64,000 bases of DNA from Paracentrotus lividus (GCA_940671915.1 CALNVZ010002100.1:11306568-11370567); one strand, 5' to 3'; shown: positions 1 to 11,060, counted from the first letter of the stretch. The notes: generated by a model not told the origin, from the sequence alone. Made by a program: numbers and translations.

Positions 1-2960
1 CTTTCCTCCAGACTTGCTATACATCCCAACTTGTTTGTCATTGAGATCCTGATGCATTTCACCATTTTAGCTCATTAGGCAATTCGAAACATCCATTTTT
101 TTTCAATTCAATTATATTCAATATGTTGTTGATTTTATTTTCCTTCTCAAATTGAAGATGGAGCATATATGTATTGTGTAGTTTGATTTCATTGATCATT
201 AAAAAAAAAATCAAGATATGGAATGAAAAAATAGAACCTGGAGTTGATACTTGTCCTTTGAAAACCTTGTTACATTTTATACATACCATACAGGCTTGTA
301 GTATGCAGCACCTTTAAGATTAAGTTAAGAAGAGTAGCTGCATTGACAGTTTTACCATGCTAATGTTGATTTATGTTGTTGACAGGCTAACGCAATATTT
401 GTAAACTATGGAACTGGGGATTAGAAGTGACCCATCTACATTTGTTTTATAGAATTATTACTTCTATCTTTGGATGTTGTATAGCATTTAATACAAAAAA
501 AGAATGCTTTCTAAATGTTCATTATTAGTTAAGGATTTACTTTAAGCAAAATAAGACTTCTTAAGAACAATTATTATTGTTTCTGATATAAGTCCATACC
601 TTGCCCCAAGATAAAAAGATGATATTTGTTAGGTTTAAAATAGACAAAAATTATACTTTATCAGAGAGGAATTAACTTGTACATGCATAAAGATCTGAGG
701 GGAGATTTAACATCTAGATACATGTATCCCTTGTCAAATGAGGGTATAATCTTCTTCAAATCAATCAATTCCTCGCTTTTAAGATCTCTTTTGTTGTTAT
801 AAACAAGAACCAAACAGGTAACACATGTGGCATAAGCAATGGATGATATTTTACTGTAGGCAACAACCAGTAAAATCAGATGGAATATATCCCTGTGAAT
901 ATAGAACCTTTCAGACAGGATATTTTTACTTTCGAAAAAGAGAAAAGATATGATGATATTTTGGGCCATTTGAAGATGTCCATTTCGTAAATCCTCTTTG
1001 AAGGAACATGGTAAAAAGATTCAGTCATTTGAATGATTCCCAACCTTTCAAAACCCTGTCTTTCATCGAGAGTGGTTCAATATCATTGCACTAAGTGCTT
1101 CTGTAGTTTCACCACTTTCTATCTAACTCTGGGTTCATACCTCCTATATCAATTGTATAGCTATACCTGTTATCATATTTACAACCAAATGATTTAAGAA
1201 CAATGATTTCAGGGTCTTCATATTGCAATGATGTAGCGAAGATTTTTATGAATATCTATGTTATAAAATTTCATTTCTACCAATTGATGGTTTTCTCTAA
1301 AAAAAAACTTAAAAAAAAAAATAGATGTAGATGGCAATTGAAGCATAAAACTAGTATTCTACTAAATTTCTTTTACAAATTTTTTTTTTGTTTTTTTGTT
1401 GAGCTATTTATCTTGTTCCCCTTTCTTCTATTAGTATTTCTTGAAGTGATGTCAATTGTCATGACAAATAGGATGAAAAGAAATGATTGTACATGATCAT
1501 TTATTTATATTGTTTTCAAATTAATTCTATGAAATTATAATCATACTTGGTACATTACCAGTACTCCTCATTGGCTAATTGAAAAATCATTAGAAAGTGT
1601 TAGAACTGGTTGAAAGGGTCATAATACAGAGATCAGGTTGTGTTTTGATGACGGTTTAAAGACGCAGGCACATAAATCACTTCTTAGTTGTTTATTCAGT
1701 GACATTCAAGACGTGTCAACTGTTGGGCAGGCGTCCTAATGAAAATTCAGCACAAATTTAACCGAATCACGTTTAGGATAATTTACTGGTCTTTCGAAAA
1801 CAAAATGTTCTCGGTCCTGGGTCTTGTTAAGATGGTAGGAAGACAGGAGATAATGGGGTAATAGGTAATTAAAGGGGAGGGGAAGGGAAGAATAAAAAGA
1901 GGACCCCAAACGTATTGGTAAGAGATCTTCTGCTTAGTCGTGGTATCTGCAAATGTGGTGTTCTCTGTCTTGGGGTGATAAATTGCAAGGAGAGACAGAA
2001 GATAGGGGGTAATGGGTAAGAAACTGGGGGTAGGGGACATTATGATAAGATGAGTAGAAATGGAGAACTTCTAAATATCTTTCTGGTCACAGTAGGTTAA
2101 AACCATGAATTGCCATGTTTCAGAATATGCTATTTATTAAAGAGTTATAATACAGAAGTTCATGATGCACTCAAATGTTTGTGCCATCAGATAGAGAGTT
2201 CATAATCATAGAATTCATAGGTGAGCTTATGTGTTCTTCTTTTCAGGGTGTAGATTTAAGAGGTAGAATATATAGGAAATCCGAGTATCAATGGGTTAAC
2301 GACCATAACGATAAAAGACTTAATAAATTGAAGGAGCTACTGGACTGAATTTCGAGGTACAGGTAATTGATCAACTTATCACTTAATATCATAAACTCCC
2401 ACACGCAATCATCATTTTAGAAACCAAGAGAGGGAAAGTGCGGGGGAGGGGTATGCAAGAAAATGAAGTTCAAGCCAAAGTGAGAATTTCTGATATCTTT
2501 AGTGTCTCCTTGGATACGATAATATATTCAACTTAATAAACTGATGAAGTTTGGAGCAAATATTAGGAAAGGGTAGGAGATAAGAGGCAAAAAGAAGAGG
2601 AAGGATGTTTAAAAGATATACCCTAGGAAACAGAATCACACACACAGACACACCAAGTCACAATCCATTACTGATTAAAAGAGAATGTGCAAATAAAAAG
2701 CAGAACAAAATTTATTATCAGGATCCTTTAATACTGCCATACTGGTTAAATGGCTAAATTATTATTTTTTTTAATTGCTTGAAATGGGTACAGTTTTCAC
2801 TAATTTATGCGCTGGAGTCAACTTCGCTCGAAATGGAAGCGAAAAGTATTTAGAGGTATAATTTTGATGGTGAAGGTTGAAAAATTAACAGGAACCATAC
2901 ATAGGTATCATGAATTATTTCTAAATCTAACCTTTTATAGAAGTAAAACCAATTGTCTAC
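1..2960. other. Non-coding DNA, probably synapsin intron
   Basis: AT-rich sequence with frequent stops in all frames and short A or T runs. I saw no exon with splice sites and no recognisable protein. Because synapsin exons of the middle of the C domain begin at 8031, this stretch is probably intronic to synapsin, but the preceding exon was not found in the window, so that is inference. Confidence 0.4.
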
Positions 2961-2965
2961 AAGAA

Positions 2966-3975
2966 TTTACACTGTTCGTCATAAAGGTGGAATATTTTTT
3001 TCTGGCTCAAGCGACATTATGTTGCTCCGTTATTAATTTCTTGAATGTGTTTGTCACCGCTTTCACTTTCTGGGATCCTGGGTATGTCTTGGACGTTCGC
3101 TCAACCCTTCCCGGGGATTTTTCTTCAAAAAAGTTTGTCACCCCCAGAAGATGGCCATTTTCGTCATTTTTTCTTATTTTGGGGCCCTTTTTTGTTTACG
3201 CGACCCATCAAGGCCCCCTCAGTCCTACCCCAAGGAAACACGTATGAGGTGGAGATTTGTTATTGTTCTTTAAATTAAATCTAGATGTATGGTTACAGGC
3301 TCGACTCTTTTGTCTAGGGGAGGGGTCAAAATTTATTTTGATTGGGGTTCAACATTCATTTTATTCATTTTTACACCATAGAAATCTACATCTTCCCTAA
3401 ATTGTATTGTAAAATCTCAACCAAACATAAATCAAAATAAAATATTATCAATAATGACTATTTACAGCCTTGTCATCAAGGCTAAACAAAATTTAAGGTG
3501 AAAATGATGATATTTAAGGGTTAAAGTTGGTTTTTCAATTCTTTTGTTTTCAGCATAAAGATGGAATAAAATATTCTGAATTTTCACCAATCTCGTTTTT
3601 TACTTCAACCCTCCCCTAGACAAGAGACCTAAGCCTGTCCCCAGAAATATAGATTTAACTTAAAGAACAATATAAAACAGTACACCTCAGTCGCGTTTCC
3701 TGGGGGTAGGACTGAGGGGGGCTTGATCGGCAGGGAAAACATAAAGGGGCCCCAAAATGAGAAAAAATTACAAAAATGGGCATCACGGGGGTTGACAAAA
3801 CTTTTTTTGGAACTAGGTCCTCGTGAAGGGTTGGGAAAATGTCCAAGATATAGCCAGGGTGCCAAAAAGTAAAAGCAGGGACAAACCTATTCAAGATATT
3901 AAAGTCAGAGCAAAATCATGTCGCTATAGCGGCAAAAAAATATTCCACCTTTATGACGGACAGTGTAGATGTACT
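2966..3975. mobile_element. Long foldback (inverted-repeat) element
   Basis: Two arms of roughly 350 bases lie in inverted orientation. About 2966-3325 matches the reverse complement of about 3600-3975, around a ~275-base AT-rich spacer. Shared landmarks include CGTCATAAAGGTGGAATATTT near the outer ends, the TTCACTTTCTGG / TTTACTTTTTGG segment, and TTGTCTAGGGGAGGG at the inner ends. Similarity drops beyond the outer landmarks, which sets the limits. Short ORFs on both strands of the arms are mirror images of the repeat and encode nothing recognisable. Probably a non-autonomous DNA element or foldback transposon; terminal target duplications were not resolved. Confidence 0.7.
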
Positions 3976-4630
3976 CTCATTTTGGCCGTGTCGGATATTG
4001 AAGTGAATACCATAGAGCGGCGCCTAACTCATACTATGCTCTTTCTCCCCATGATAGCATGTTATAATTAAGTCCATATCTTGGATATCATGTTTTATTG
4101 ATTGTGCGAACACTCTTTTTATCTTTCCCTGTGTCCCATCAAGCTACTTTTTTGGTGTATGAAAGGTTACAGAGTTAACATACTTGGTGTTGTTTCACTT
4201 AGCTATGGTTAAAAGTCTAGAATGAATCTGTTAGATATGTCGTCATATTGTGCCATTTACATGAAAATATTCCTACACGAAATATAGTCATGTTCTCTTA
4301 ATGATTTTAGATGAAATTTGAGAAAATAACCGAACAGTCAGTCAAATAGGGACCTCAGCCCAAATATATTGGGCCTCAGTCCTCAATGGGTTAATCTACA
4401 TTTGCATCTTTCAACTTAGCTAATTTGACTAAAATGATTTGAGCATAATAATAATAAGTAATGATATGCAGTTTTTATTTCATTCATTTCATTTCATTTA
4501 TTTATTACGTCCAAAGCTGGGTACAATGGAAATTTTGTTTGTTCGCATATAAAACAAAAACAATACAGGAAGTACAAACATGACAATTCAAATAGCAAAT
4601 ACAAACAAAAAATTGCCAAAAATCCAATAC

Positions 4631-4675
4631 GTGTTGCGGGGAGACCGCGCACAAGGTGCCGTCCCTGCGCAACAC
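4631..4675. repeat. Stable hairpin in the LINE 3' UTR
   Basis: GTGTTGCG at 4631-4638 pairs perfectly with CGCAACAC at 4668-4675, and the stem continues with GGGA opposite TCCC across one bulge. The loop is GC-rich, in contrast to the AT-rich surroundings. It lies in the presumed 3' UTR of the minus-strand LINE, close to its tail, the usual place for the RNA structure that LINE reverse transcriptases recognise. Confidence 0.55.
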
Positions 4676-5156
4676 CTACAATTTTTTGCAATTATAAGAC
4701 AAATATAATACAAACAATCATAATAAACATAATTACGACAGTGTAACCAGAGAATAAAGTTCAAGATAAAACTGTCCTTAATGTTGTTAAATGATCTATA
4801 TGGATGCCCCCCCCCCTCCCGAAAACACACGTAAATATTTCAATGCAAAAAATAGAACGAATGTTACATACAAGGATTATAAACGATTCATTTGACGAAT
4901 TTGAAGACTTGAGATTGAAGAGGAACTGCCAAATAAATAGTTGTCATTCACTGGTCTACTTTATGGATTTAACATGTTTAAAGCGTTTTACGTATAATCA
5001 TAATTTATATACCTATACCTCCAAACAATTCAACGAGTGTGAGTCAGAAAATATTCTGAAATGTAAGGTACATTTTAAGTTGATTACATATTATTATTAT
5101 CTAAAAATAATCATGCAAAATGAGCAAGCAAAATCATTGGAGAGAGAAGAAACGTA

Positions 5157-5625
5157 TTATTTATTTAGTTCTCGTATCGAGCTTGGAACGAAAGACCTCA
5201 GGTACCGTGAGGTACGGCACGGGAGAGATCTCAGTCTACCCGATCGCATGGGCTTGTAGTTATCACTCAGAGGGTGATTCCCGTCACCTAGGATTTCCTT
5301 TGCTTTCTGGATCACCCTCTGAGTGCACTCTTCGCCCAAGCTTCTTTTCTCTCCAATTATCCTGCTCGCTCTCGTTACAATCCTTTCCATTTTCTGAAAG
5401 TCATTTTTCCTACATGCATTGAACCATGGGATACAATTGAACAGTAACACACTTTCGACGACAGACTTGTAGAATAAGCCTAATAAAGGCTTTTGAGCGT
5501 GCGCTTGTCGAAGTTTCCGTAAAAAATACATGCGTTGATTCTTTTTTTGCAGACCAATGCATTACATTCATCTATCCAAGAAAGCTTATTGTCAATTATT
5601 GTGCCTAGGTATTTGTGATTATACA
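5157..5625 (-). pseudogene. LINE ORF2 C-terminal remnant, frameshifted
   Basis: This is the coding remnant of the LINE. The segment read from about 5625 has the YLG-type block. The segment from 5531 to 5157 has the FLRKLR block, a FYKSVVESVLLFNC stretch and the terminal HPLSDNY / SFVPSSIRELN region. The two lie in different frames, and the shift falls in the A-run near 5547-5555, so no continuous ORF remains. There is no initiator, no catalytic RT core and no endonuclease. It represents a dead retrotransposon copy, not a host gene. Confidence 0.7.
5264..5325. repeat. 15-bp perfect inverted repeat in the LINE ORF
   Basis: CACTCAGAGGGTGAT at 5264-5278 is the exact reverse complement of ATCACCCTCTGAGTG at 5311-5325, with a 32-base loop. 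Both arms lie in the LINE coding remnant. Confidence 0.6.
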
Positions 5626-7519
5626 ATATCTATATCTACGTATTGACATTACAGAATTGATAATGCAAATTACAAAATATACGTCTCTCAAATCCTATTT
5701 GCATCTTCATGCAAGACATTTTAAAGATCATAACATTGAATATATTCAAATCACATTTATTCGATTTAGCTTATTTGCCAACATAATATATAACATTTAG
5801 GTCAGTCTGATATCTCTCAAATGCAGCTAATTACTTGCTTACCTTCGAGATATCAATGATTCATACTCAAAATTTATAACCAACACTGGATGGTTTATGA
5901 AACCATGTGCTTTTCCACACACCCATTTTCCTGTTGTATATCCGTCCAGTCGCGTCCCTAGCAGCCTGGTGAGCTATCAGCAGAGGTACTGGTGCTTGGC
6001 ATGGTTGTTACACTTTTAAGGTAGTAAATGACTTCCATTTGATCTGAAAACTTTCAGTAGTTTGTTTTTAACTGTTGGAACAATATAATTTTATAATCTT
6101 GATAAAATTGCTCTTGTTTTTTAAAGCATACAAATCCCTTTAAAGTCATGCATGTCTCCACACACATCTTTTTGAAACTGCTCTGGATCTCAAGCTATCG
6201 CCTCACTCACTCTGAAAAGATGAAAAGTAGGATACAATTTTTAACAGTGTATTGTGATACTTTTTAGTTCAAAACGCAAAGTCCTGTGATAATATCAAAA
6301 TTCCTGGTTGTAAATGTAAACTTATTTCAGAACTCCATTATCAAATGCATAAAATATGTATTATAAAAACAGTCAGTCTGAATTCTGCGGCAATCAACAT
6401 TAAAAAAAAAGAAGAAATTTAAAAGCTATGTGTGAACCATTTTTCTTGAAAGAGGATTTTATATTATGATTCATGTTCGTGATTCTGCCTACATTTGGTT
6501 TTGTAATCGCACACTTGTCCAGATTTGGCCAATAACTGGGAATCAATTAATTGGTGTGACTGTATTAAGTTCATATCATTTTGTGGAATGTAATCCCCTG
6601 CTCACGTACTTCAGTTGTGCCGGAGAATAATTCATGTTCATAAAGGATGTTAATTCTATGCCATATTATCATTGGGACACGCTTAAGCTGACTCATTCTT
6701 ATCATGCATTATGTAAAGACATTTGATCAATTTTGAGCATCCTATTGAGGATAATTCCCCAATGCGTTAAGCAAAGATTAAAATCTATACTTAATTCTTC
6801 TTGGGTAATAGTTTTGTCTTAATTACACATTTTACACCTCAATGGTCTTATGATGTTGAGTCATTATGGCAGTTTATCCAAGATACTCTTCAAAACTTTT
6901 TTTTATTGTACATGTTCTGGTGCGCCTGTTGAAAACATATTCTTTACCAAATAGAATTGGTTTTTAATGAGTGGCGTATTTAATTTGTAATCATTGAAAG
7001 AAAGAAGTCATTCCTTTTTTTTTTTTTTTTTTTTGGTTTATGCTTGATGAATTGATATGGCTATTGTATGTATTAGTAGTTTAATATCTTCTGCTGATAG
7101 CAGTATGACAATGACCAATACAGTGCATCCCAGAAAACAAAATGGAACCCAAATGTGTCGCAATTTTTCTTGGTGAAAGTAAGCAATTAATAAAATATTA
7201 AATGAAGTGCTGTGAATGCCCATTGTCATTTCTTCTCTTGTAAAAATTAACTCACACAGAATAAGTGAATGGGATTTGGAAGGATGCAAAATACATTGCC
7301 TCAGAAAGGGAAAGTTCATTCTTTTATGTTCTTTGTTACGTTTCTTTCTTGAAATCTCTCAAGGATAGTGAATACAAAGAGTTGTAATCTTCTTACGGCC
7401 GTCTTGGGCAGTTCTCATTGCTTTGATCTGCGCAAAAAGTGACTGAGCAATTACTGTTCAGCTTTTTCCGGGAAGCACTGTATATCCCCATTAGATATTA
7501 TCTTTGAAGTGGTTTATTT
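5626..7519. other. Non-coding DNA, no feature seen
   Basis: AT-rich, probably synapsin intron. It has a T-run at about 7013-7034 and otherwise no repeat, exon or RNA gene that I can support. Confidence 0.4.
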
Positions 7520-7965
7520 GGTTTATATCCGCCTGGTCTAACAGCACTTGGTCCAATTCTCTGATTGTCTAATACCACATGGGCTAAACTCATTTGGTCT
7601 AATTTCTGCTTTGTCTAATACATACTTGGTCTAATTCTCACTTGTTCTAATTGCTAATTTGCCTGATAAACAAATTGTCTAATTGTATTTTTGTCTAATG
7701 CCCCTATGAATATGTGTCTTATTACCAGTTTGTTACTGGTAGTTCTCTATATAGTATTGGACCAAGTGGACATGATGTGAAACAGGCATTAGACAAAACT
7801 TAGAAAATATAGACTAAATGGTAAATAGGCAAAGTGGTAATTTGAACAAAAGGTAATTAGACAAACTGGTTGTAGGAGAATGAGAATTAGACCACCACTT
7901 GGAATAAGACCAAACAGACTTTAGTCAAAGTGGGTTTAGACAAAGTGGCAACTTACTATTTATAC
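7520..7965. mobile_element. Foldback repeat family with TTTGTCTAA motifs, copy 1
   Basis: The left half is a degenerate series of roughly 15-20-base units built on (C/T)TTGTCTAAT or TTGGTCTAAT. The right half (from about 7760) carries the complement, ATTAGACAAA or TTAGACCAAG, so the whole can fold on itself. It begins at GTTTATATCC (7521), the same ten bases that open the related copy at 48731. No coding capacity. Likely a non-autonomous element; the exact right end is uncertain. Confidence 0.65.
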
Positions 7966-8030
7966 TGCATAAAAAAATGTTCAGATAAATTTGACACTGA
8001 TTCTGTTTCTCTTCTTTTACGTACATACAG

Positions 8031-8122
8031 TGTGAGTTCTCTGAGTTGAATCTGGCCTCCTACAGCGACGCTGGGGTGACTGTAGACATGCGTGGTATCA
8101 GACAGGGACAGAGAGTTGTCAG
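8031..8122 (+). CDS. Synapsin exon, C-domain EF..NL block
   Basis: The acceptor is ...CGTACATACAG before 8031 and the donor AG|GTAACC follows 8122. The 92 bases read in phase 0 as a 30-residue block starting [13 protein letters not shown] and ending GQRVV, plus two bases (AG) of the next codon. This aligns with vertebrate synapsin AEFSDLNL...VDMEVLRNGVKVVR. The first residue, Cys, replaces the Ala usual in vertebrates. Confidence 0.9.
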
Positions 8123-10364
8123 GTAACCCTAGCAACTACTTCATTTACATTCAAAATCCTGAACTAACTTGATGCTTTTAGAATTATACATTGTTAGATT
8201 TGAGCTTAGAGGGTATTAAGTGATCGAGGGAAATCAATCTTTTACATGATTGACAAGAATTTGTCAAATCTGCTGTCTAGACAGGGTTCAAAATTAGGCC
8301 AAAGATTACATCCATCTTCTGTGCGTATGCTGAGTAATGTACTCTGGTGTCGAAATGACACGCGCATTCTTTGCTCGCAGCAAGAGGCTTTCCCGAAGAT
8401 TGCGATCATTCTTTCTAGTGCAATTATGCATTCACCTACCTAGAGGGGACAAAACAATTTTGGGAGAATTCCCACTTGTTTATTCCCATGAATACTCATA
8501 CATGAGGACTTTGAAAGAAGTAAGATGTAGCATCGTGGAGTAGAAAGATTGATCGAGTCTGCCAAAAGAGGGCGCTATTTCAGTACTGAGGCTGTCAGGC
8601 ATTGACAGTCTTTACCCTTCTTTTTACCCCAATATCCTATAGTCCTTTTAATCTGTCTATGCTGTACCTTAGTATTTTACTCATATAATAATAATGTATT
8701 TAAGTATTTTTATATTTTTTATATCCCCCCTCCCACTTTAAAAGCATTTTTAGTTACCATATTGAATATTTTGATTATCATTAAAGTTACCCCCAATTTT
8801 TCAAGTTGCAATAGGTTGTAGCTCTATGTTGTGAAAGTAATGTGTTTTAAAAGTGTCTTTTGGTTGGGGGTTAAGAACATCACATATGAATGTCTTATCG
8901 TTTAATCCATGTTTAAACTTATCAAAAAACACCATCCTGTTTAATTTGCGTTATATGTTGCACAAAACATTCAACACAAATCCTCAAACAATTGTTTTTA
9001 TAATTGTCATTGGATGCAGAACCTTCTAGTGGTTTAATCCATGTTTAAACATATCAATATTTTTATGGAAAAACACCATCCTATTTAATTTACTTAATAT
9101 GTTTACACAGAACATTCAACACAAATTCTCAAACAATTGTTTTTATTGTTGTCATTGCATGCAGAACCTTCAAGCCAGACTTTGTCTTGGTACGCCAGCA
9201 TGCTCGCAGTATGGAGGTTCAAGAGGACTGGAGAAACCTTGTCATAGGATTCAAGTATGGTAACGTGCCAAGTGTAAACTCCTGGCAAGTAGTCTACAAC
9301 TTCATGGATAAACCATGGGTGGTGAGTTCTAATATGTTTTGGATACTGTACGGAATTTCTGTGTCTGTGTTTTTTGTTTTTTGTTGGTTTTTTTTTTTGG
9401 GGGGGGGGATTTTTGCAAAGAACAGAGTTTTGTAGGCCATATCCTGGAATAAGTCACCCCTCTTCTCTTGTGTGTGTGCTCACTGTGTGCAATGGGAGTG
9501 GAAGGATATCACCAGCACTGACAAAATGAGCGGCAGTGAATGGACTGGTGACTTATTCCATGATTATGCCAATTTGTGAAGGTTATCATGATGGAAAATA
9601 CAAAAATCTGCATTTAAATTCCTTCTTTTTTTGCAATTTGAGAAAGTTTCATGCCATCGGTAATGTACCAGGTGTAAACTCCTGGCAAGTAGTTTACAAC
9701 TTCATGGACAAAACATTGGTGATGAGTTCTTATTTATTTTGGATACTGCAAAACCAGAATTTTGTTGAAAACTTATTTTTATGTATCAATTGGATTGCTA
9801 GTATTCAACGGAATATGGCTTCATAAATGAGTGATATAAATTTGTTTGTTATATGTAGCTCACATTGCCTTATGAAAGGAAGGTAATGGGTTCAATTCCT
9901 TGCCGAGTCCTACCAAAGACTTACAAAAAACAAAACCTATACCTACCTTCTAACGAGGTGCTTGGGGTAATATCATATCATGCTGTATAGAGCTTAGAAT
10001 GACGGTTATCAAAACTGAAGTAGCTACCCTGGGTAAATAAATCTTATAATAATAATTATTTATGTATTTTACATTACTTTATATAAGGTTGTGACGATGA
10101 CGATAACAGTGTGTGCCAATTGCTGAACAGCCAACCCTGGGTAAAGAAAACAAACAAAATGAAATAAAATAAAAATATTTAGATAACTTTGAATATATGG
10201 AATTGAATAAGAACCAATTCTTTTCCCCCAGGAACCTATTATAAACTCATTTGTTCTTGTATGTTGTACCACAGTTCGCACAGCTGAGTGCTGGTCAGGA
10301 GAAACATGGCAAGGAGAAGTTCCCCCTCATCGACCAAGCATTCTTCCCTAATCACCGGGAAATG
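8031..10364 (+). CDS. Synapsin, three internal exons of the C domain (partial gene)
   Basis: Synapsins are synaptic-vesicle phosphoproteins whose C domain has an ATP-grasp-like fold. They tether vesicles and tune their release. Three exons (8031-8122, 9165-9321, 10275-10364) join in frame (phase 2, then 0, then 0) and encode 113 residues collinear with the middle of the vertebrate C domain. Recognisable blocks are [62 protein letters not shown] and [15 protein letters not shown]. Each exon has a GT donor and AG acceptor. The N-terminal domains, the first C-domain exon and everything after the NHREM block lie outside the window or were not found. The final visible donor opens an intron of at least 53.6 kb that carries the two antisense TIMP genes. 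Family identification is strong; which synapsin paralogue cannot be said. Confidence 0.93.
8900..9173 (+). repeat. Tandem duplication carrying a decoy 3' splice site
   Basis: Copy 1 (about 8900-9031) and copy 2 (about 9032-9173) share GTTTAATCCATGTTTAAAC, ACACCATCCT, ACATTCAACACAAAT and CTCAAACAATTGTTTTTAT, and both end in ATGCAGAACCTTC. Copy 2 contains the functional acceptor and the first bases of the 9165 synapsin exon. Copy 1 reproduces the acceptor and the first seven exonic bases, then diverges into TAG, an in-frame stop if that acceptor were used. Confidence 0.85.
9165..9321 (+). CDS. Synapsin exon, [15 protein letters not shown] block
   Basis: The acceptor TGCATGCAG lies directly before 9165, and the donor TGGGTG|GTGAGT follows 9321. 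The first base completes the Arg codon left by the previous exon (phase 2), then 52 full codons run to phase 0. The product contains [35 protein letters not shown] and [10 protein letters not shown], among the most conserved stretches of synapsins. Relative to vertebrates there are small changes, such as SWQVVYNF for SLHSVYNF. A duplicated acceptor lies upstream and a broken partial copy of this exon lies 400 bases downstream. Confidence 0.95.
9658..9752 (+). pseudogene. Partial duplicate of the synapsin exon with a lost donor
   Basis: This segment repeats 9258-9352 at an offset of exactly 400 bases, covering the 3' part of the exon, its donor region and the first ~30 intronic bases. The frame is open and reads [21 protein letters not shown], but the donor GTGAGT has become ATGAGT, and no matching acceptor or upstream part of the exon was copied. 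The conserved KPWV has become KTLV. It is best read as a dead partial exon copy. Confidence 0.85.
9850..10075 (+). mobile_element. tRNA-derived SINE, copy 1
   Basis: The head carries a degenerate tRNA-like region, with a TAGCTCA-type A box near 9856 and a GGGTTCAATTCC-type B box near 9888. The body contains GCCGAGTCCTACCAAAGACTT, and the tail GTAGCTACCCTGGGTAAATA is followed by TAAT-rich repeats. The same body and tail recur at 10811-11060, which establishes a family. Non-coding. Confidence 0.7.
10095..10175 (+). mobile_element. SINE tail fragment
   Basis: Only the 3' end of the same SINE is present: an ACAGCCAACCCTGGGTAAA segment followed by an AAAATAAAATAAAA tail. The tRNA-like head is absent. 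Confidence 0.5.
10275..10364 (+). CDS. Synapsin exon, FPLIDQ..PNHREM block
   Basis: The acceptor TTGTACCACAG precedes 10275, and the consensus donor ATG|GTAAGT follows 10364. Thirty codons in phase 0 encode [15 protein letters not shown] and then [15 protein letters not shown], matching vertebrate FAQM...EEFPLIDQTFYPNHKEM. The exon is flanked on both sides by SINE copies. The next conserved block (the TTYPVVVKMGHAHSG region) was not found downstream on the + strand. Confidence 0.95.
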
Positions 10365-10810
10365 GTAAGTCATACAACGAGGAAAGATGACAGGGAGAGG
10401 GTAGACTGGTAGTTGAGAATAACTTTCTGTAATGGCTTGCAAGTGGGCGCCATATCACTTTCTCTCTCGATGCTGAGTGACCAGTTTCAGTGTTAAACAC
10501 ATTGTGCTATCCTGTTTTTATGAAGATTATTGATCAAAAAATTTAAGGGAATCTAACCTTGATAACAATATGATTGGAAGGAAATTAGGGTAAACAAATT
10601 TGTGAATAATTTAATGAAATTAGATCTAAGACAGAAAAGTTTTTGAATGAATTTTCAAAAGGAGGAAGCATGAAGTGTTTATTATAGGCCTTTGTATTTT
10701 ATCATTTTTTATGAATTATTTTTCAACATTCACATTTGAACATCCAGTACACAAATGGTCATATTCAATTTACAGTTGACATTTAGCTGAAATTTTAATG
10801 TTGCAGCGAA

Positions 10811-11060
10811 CATGATAGATCAATCGGTTAGAGCGCCCGTAAAAAGGTAGCCTTTCTTGCTTTCATGAACGGGAGGTCGTGAGTTTGAAACCCGGCCGAG
10901 TCATACCAAAGACTTACAAAAATGGTACCTAAAGTTGCCTTTTAACAAGGAGCTTGGGGGTAATAATAACATCATGCAGGGCCCGCTGGGAGAACAGTTT
11001 TCAGAACTGAAGTGGCTACCCTGGGTAAATAAAACGATATTATTATTAGTATTATTATTG
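10811..11060 (+). mobile_element. tRNA-derived SINE, copy 2 (best preserved)
   Basis: The tRNA-like head has A-box-like TAGATCAATCGGTTAGAGCG (from 10816) and B-box-like GAGTTTGAAACCC (10880-10892). Next come the family body GCCGAGTCATACCAAAGACTT, an ATAACATCATGCAGGGCC segment and the conserved tail AGTGGCTACCCTGGGTAAAT, ending in an ATT microsatellite. The boxes correspond to the internal RNA polymerase III promoter of tRNA-derived SINEs. Insertion is in the same orientation as synapsin. Confidence 0.8.

Larger units (their letters stand above)
4480..5625 (-). mobile_element. 5'-truncated LINE (L2/CR1-like) fragment
   Basis: On the minus strand the order runs from the C-terminal part of a reverse-transcriptase ORF (about 5625 to 5157), through a presumed 3' UTR, to a tail at about 4505-4480 rich in TGAAA units. 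The coding part shows the KYLGT-IIDNKLSW block and then a FLRKLR block, the usual end of the RT region in Jockey-superfamily LINEs, and ends with a SGRLRSLPCRTSRYLRSFVP block typical of L2/CR1 ORF2 C-termini. A simple-repeat 3' tail instead of poly(A) fits L2/CR1. The 5' part, including the endonuclease and RT core, is missing, as usual for dead LINE copies. Clade assignment is inference. Confidence 0.7.

Noticed and set aside
2807-3894. ORFs on both strands with similar products
   Set aside because: Mirror images within the foldback arms; neither frame is recognisable or conserved.
10811-10900. A functional tRNA gene
   Set aside because: A- and B-box-like words are present, but no cloverleaf with acceptor stem forms and the sequence continues into a SINE body repeated elsewhere in the window.
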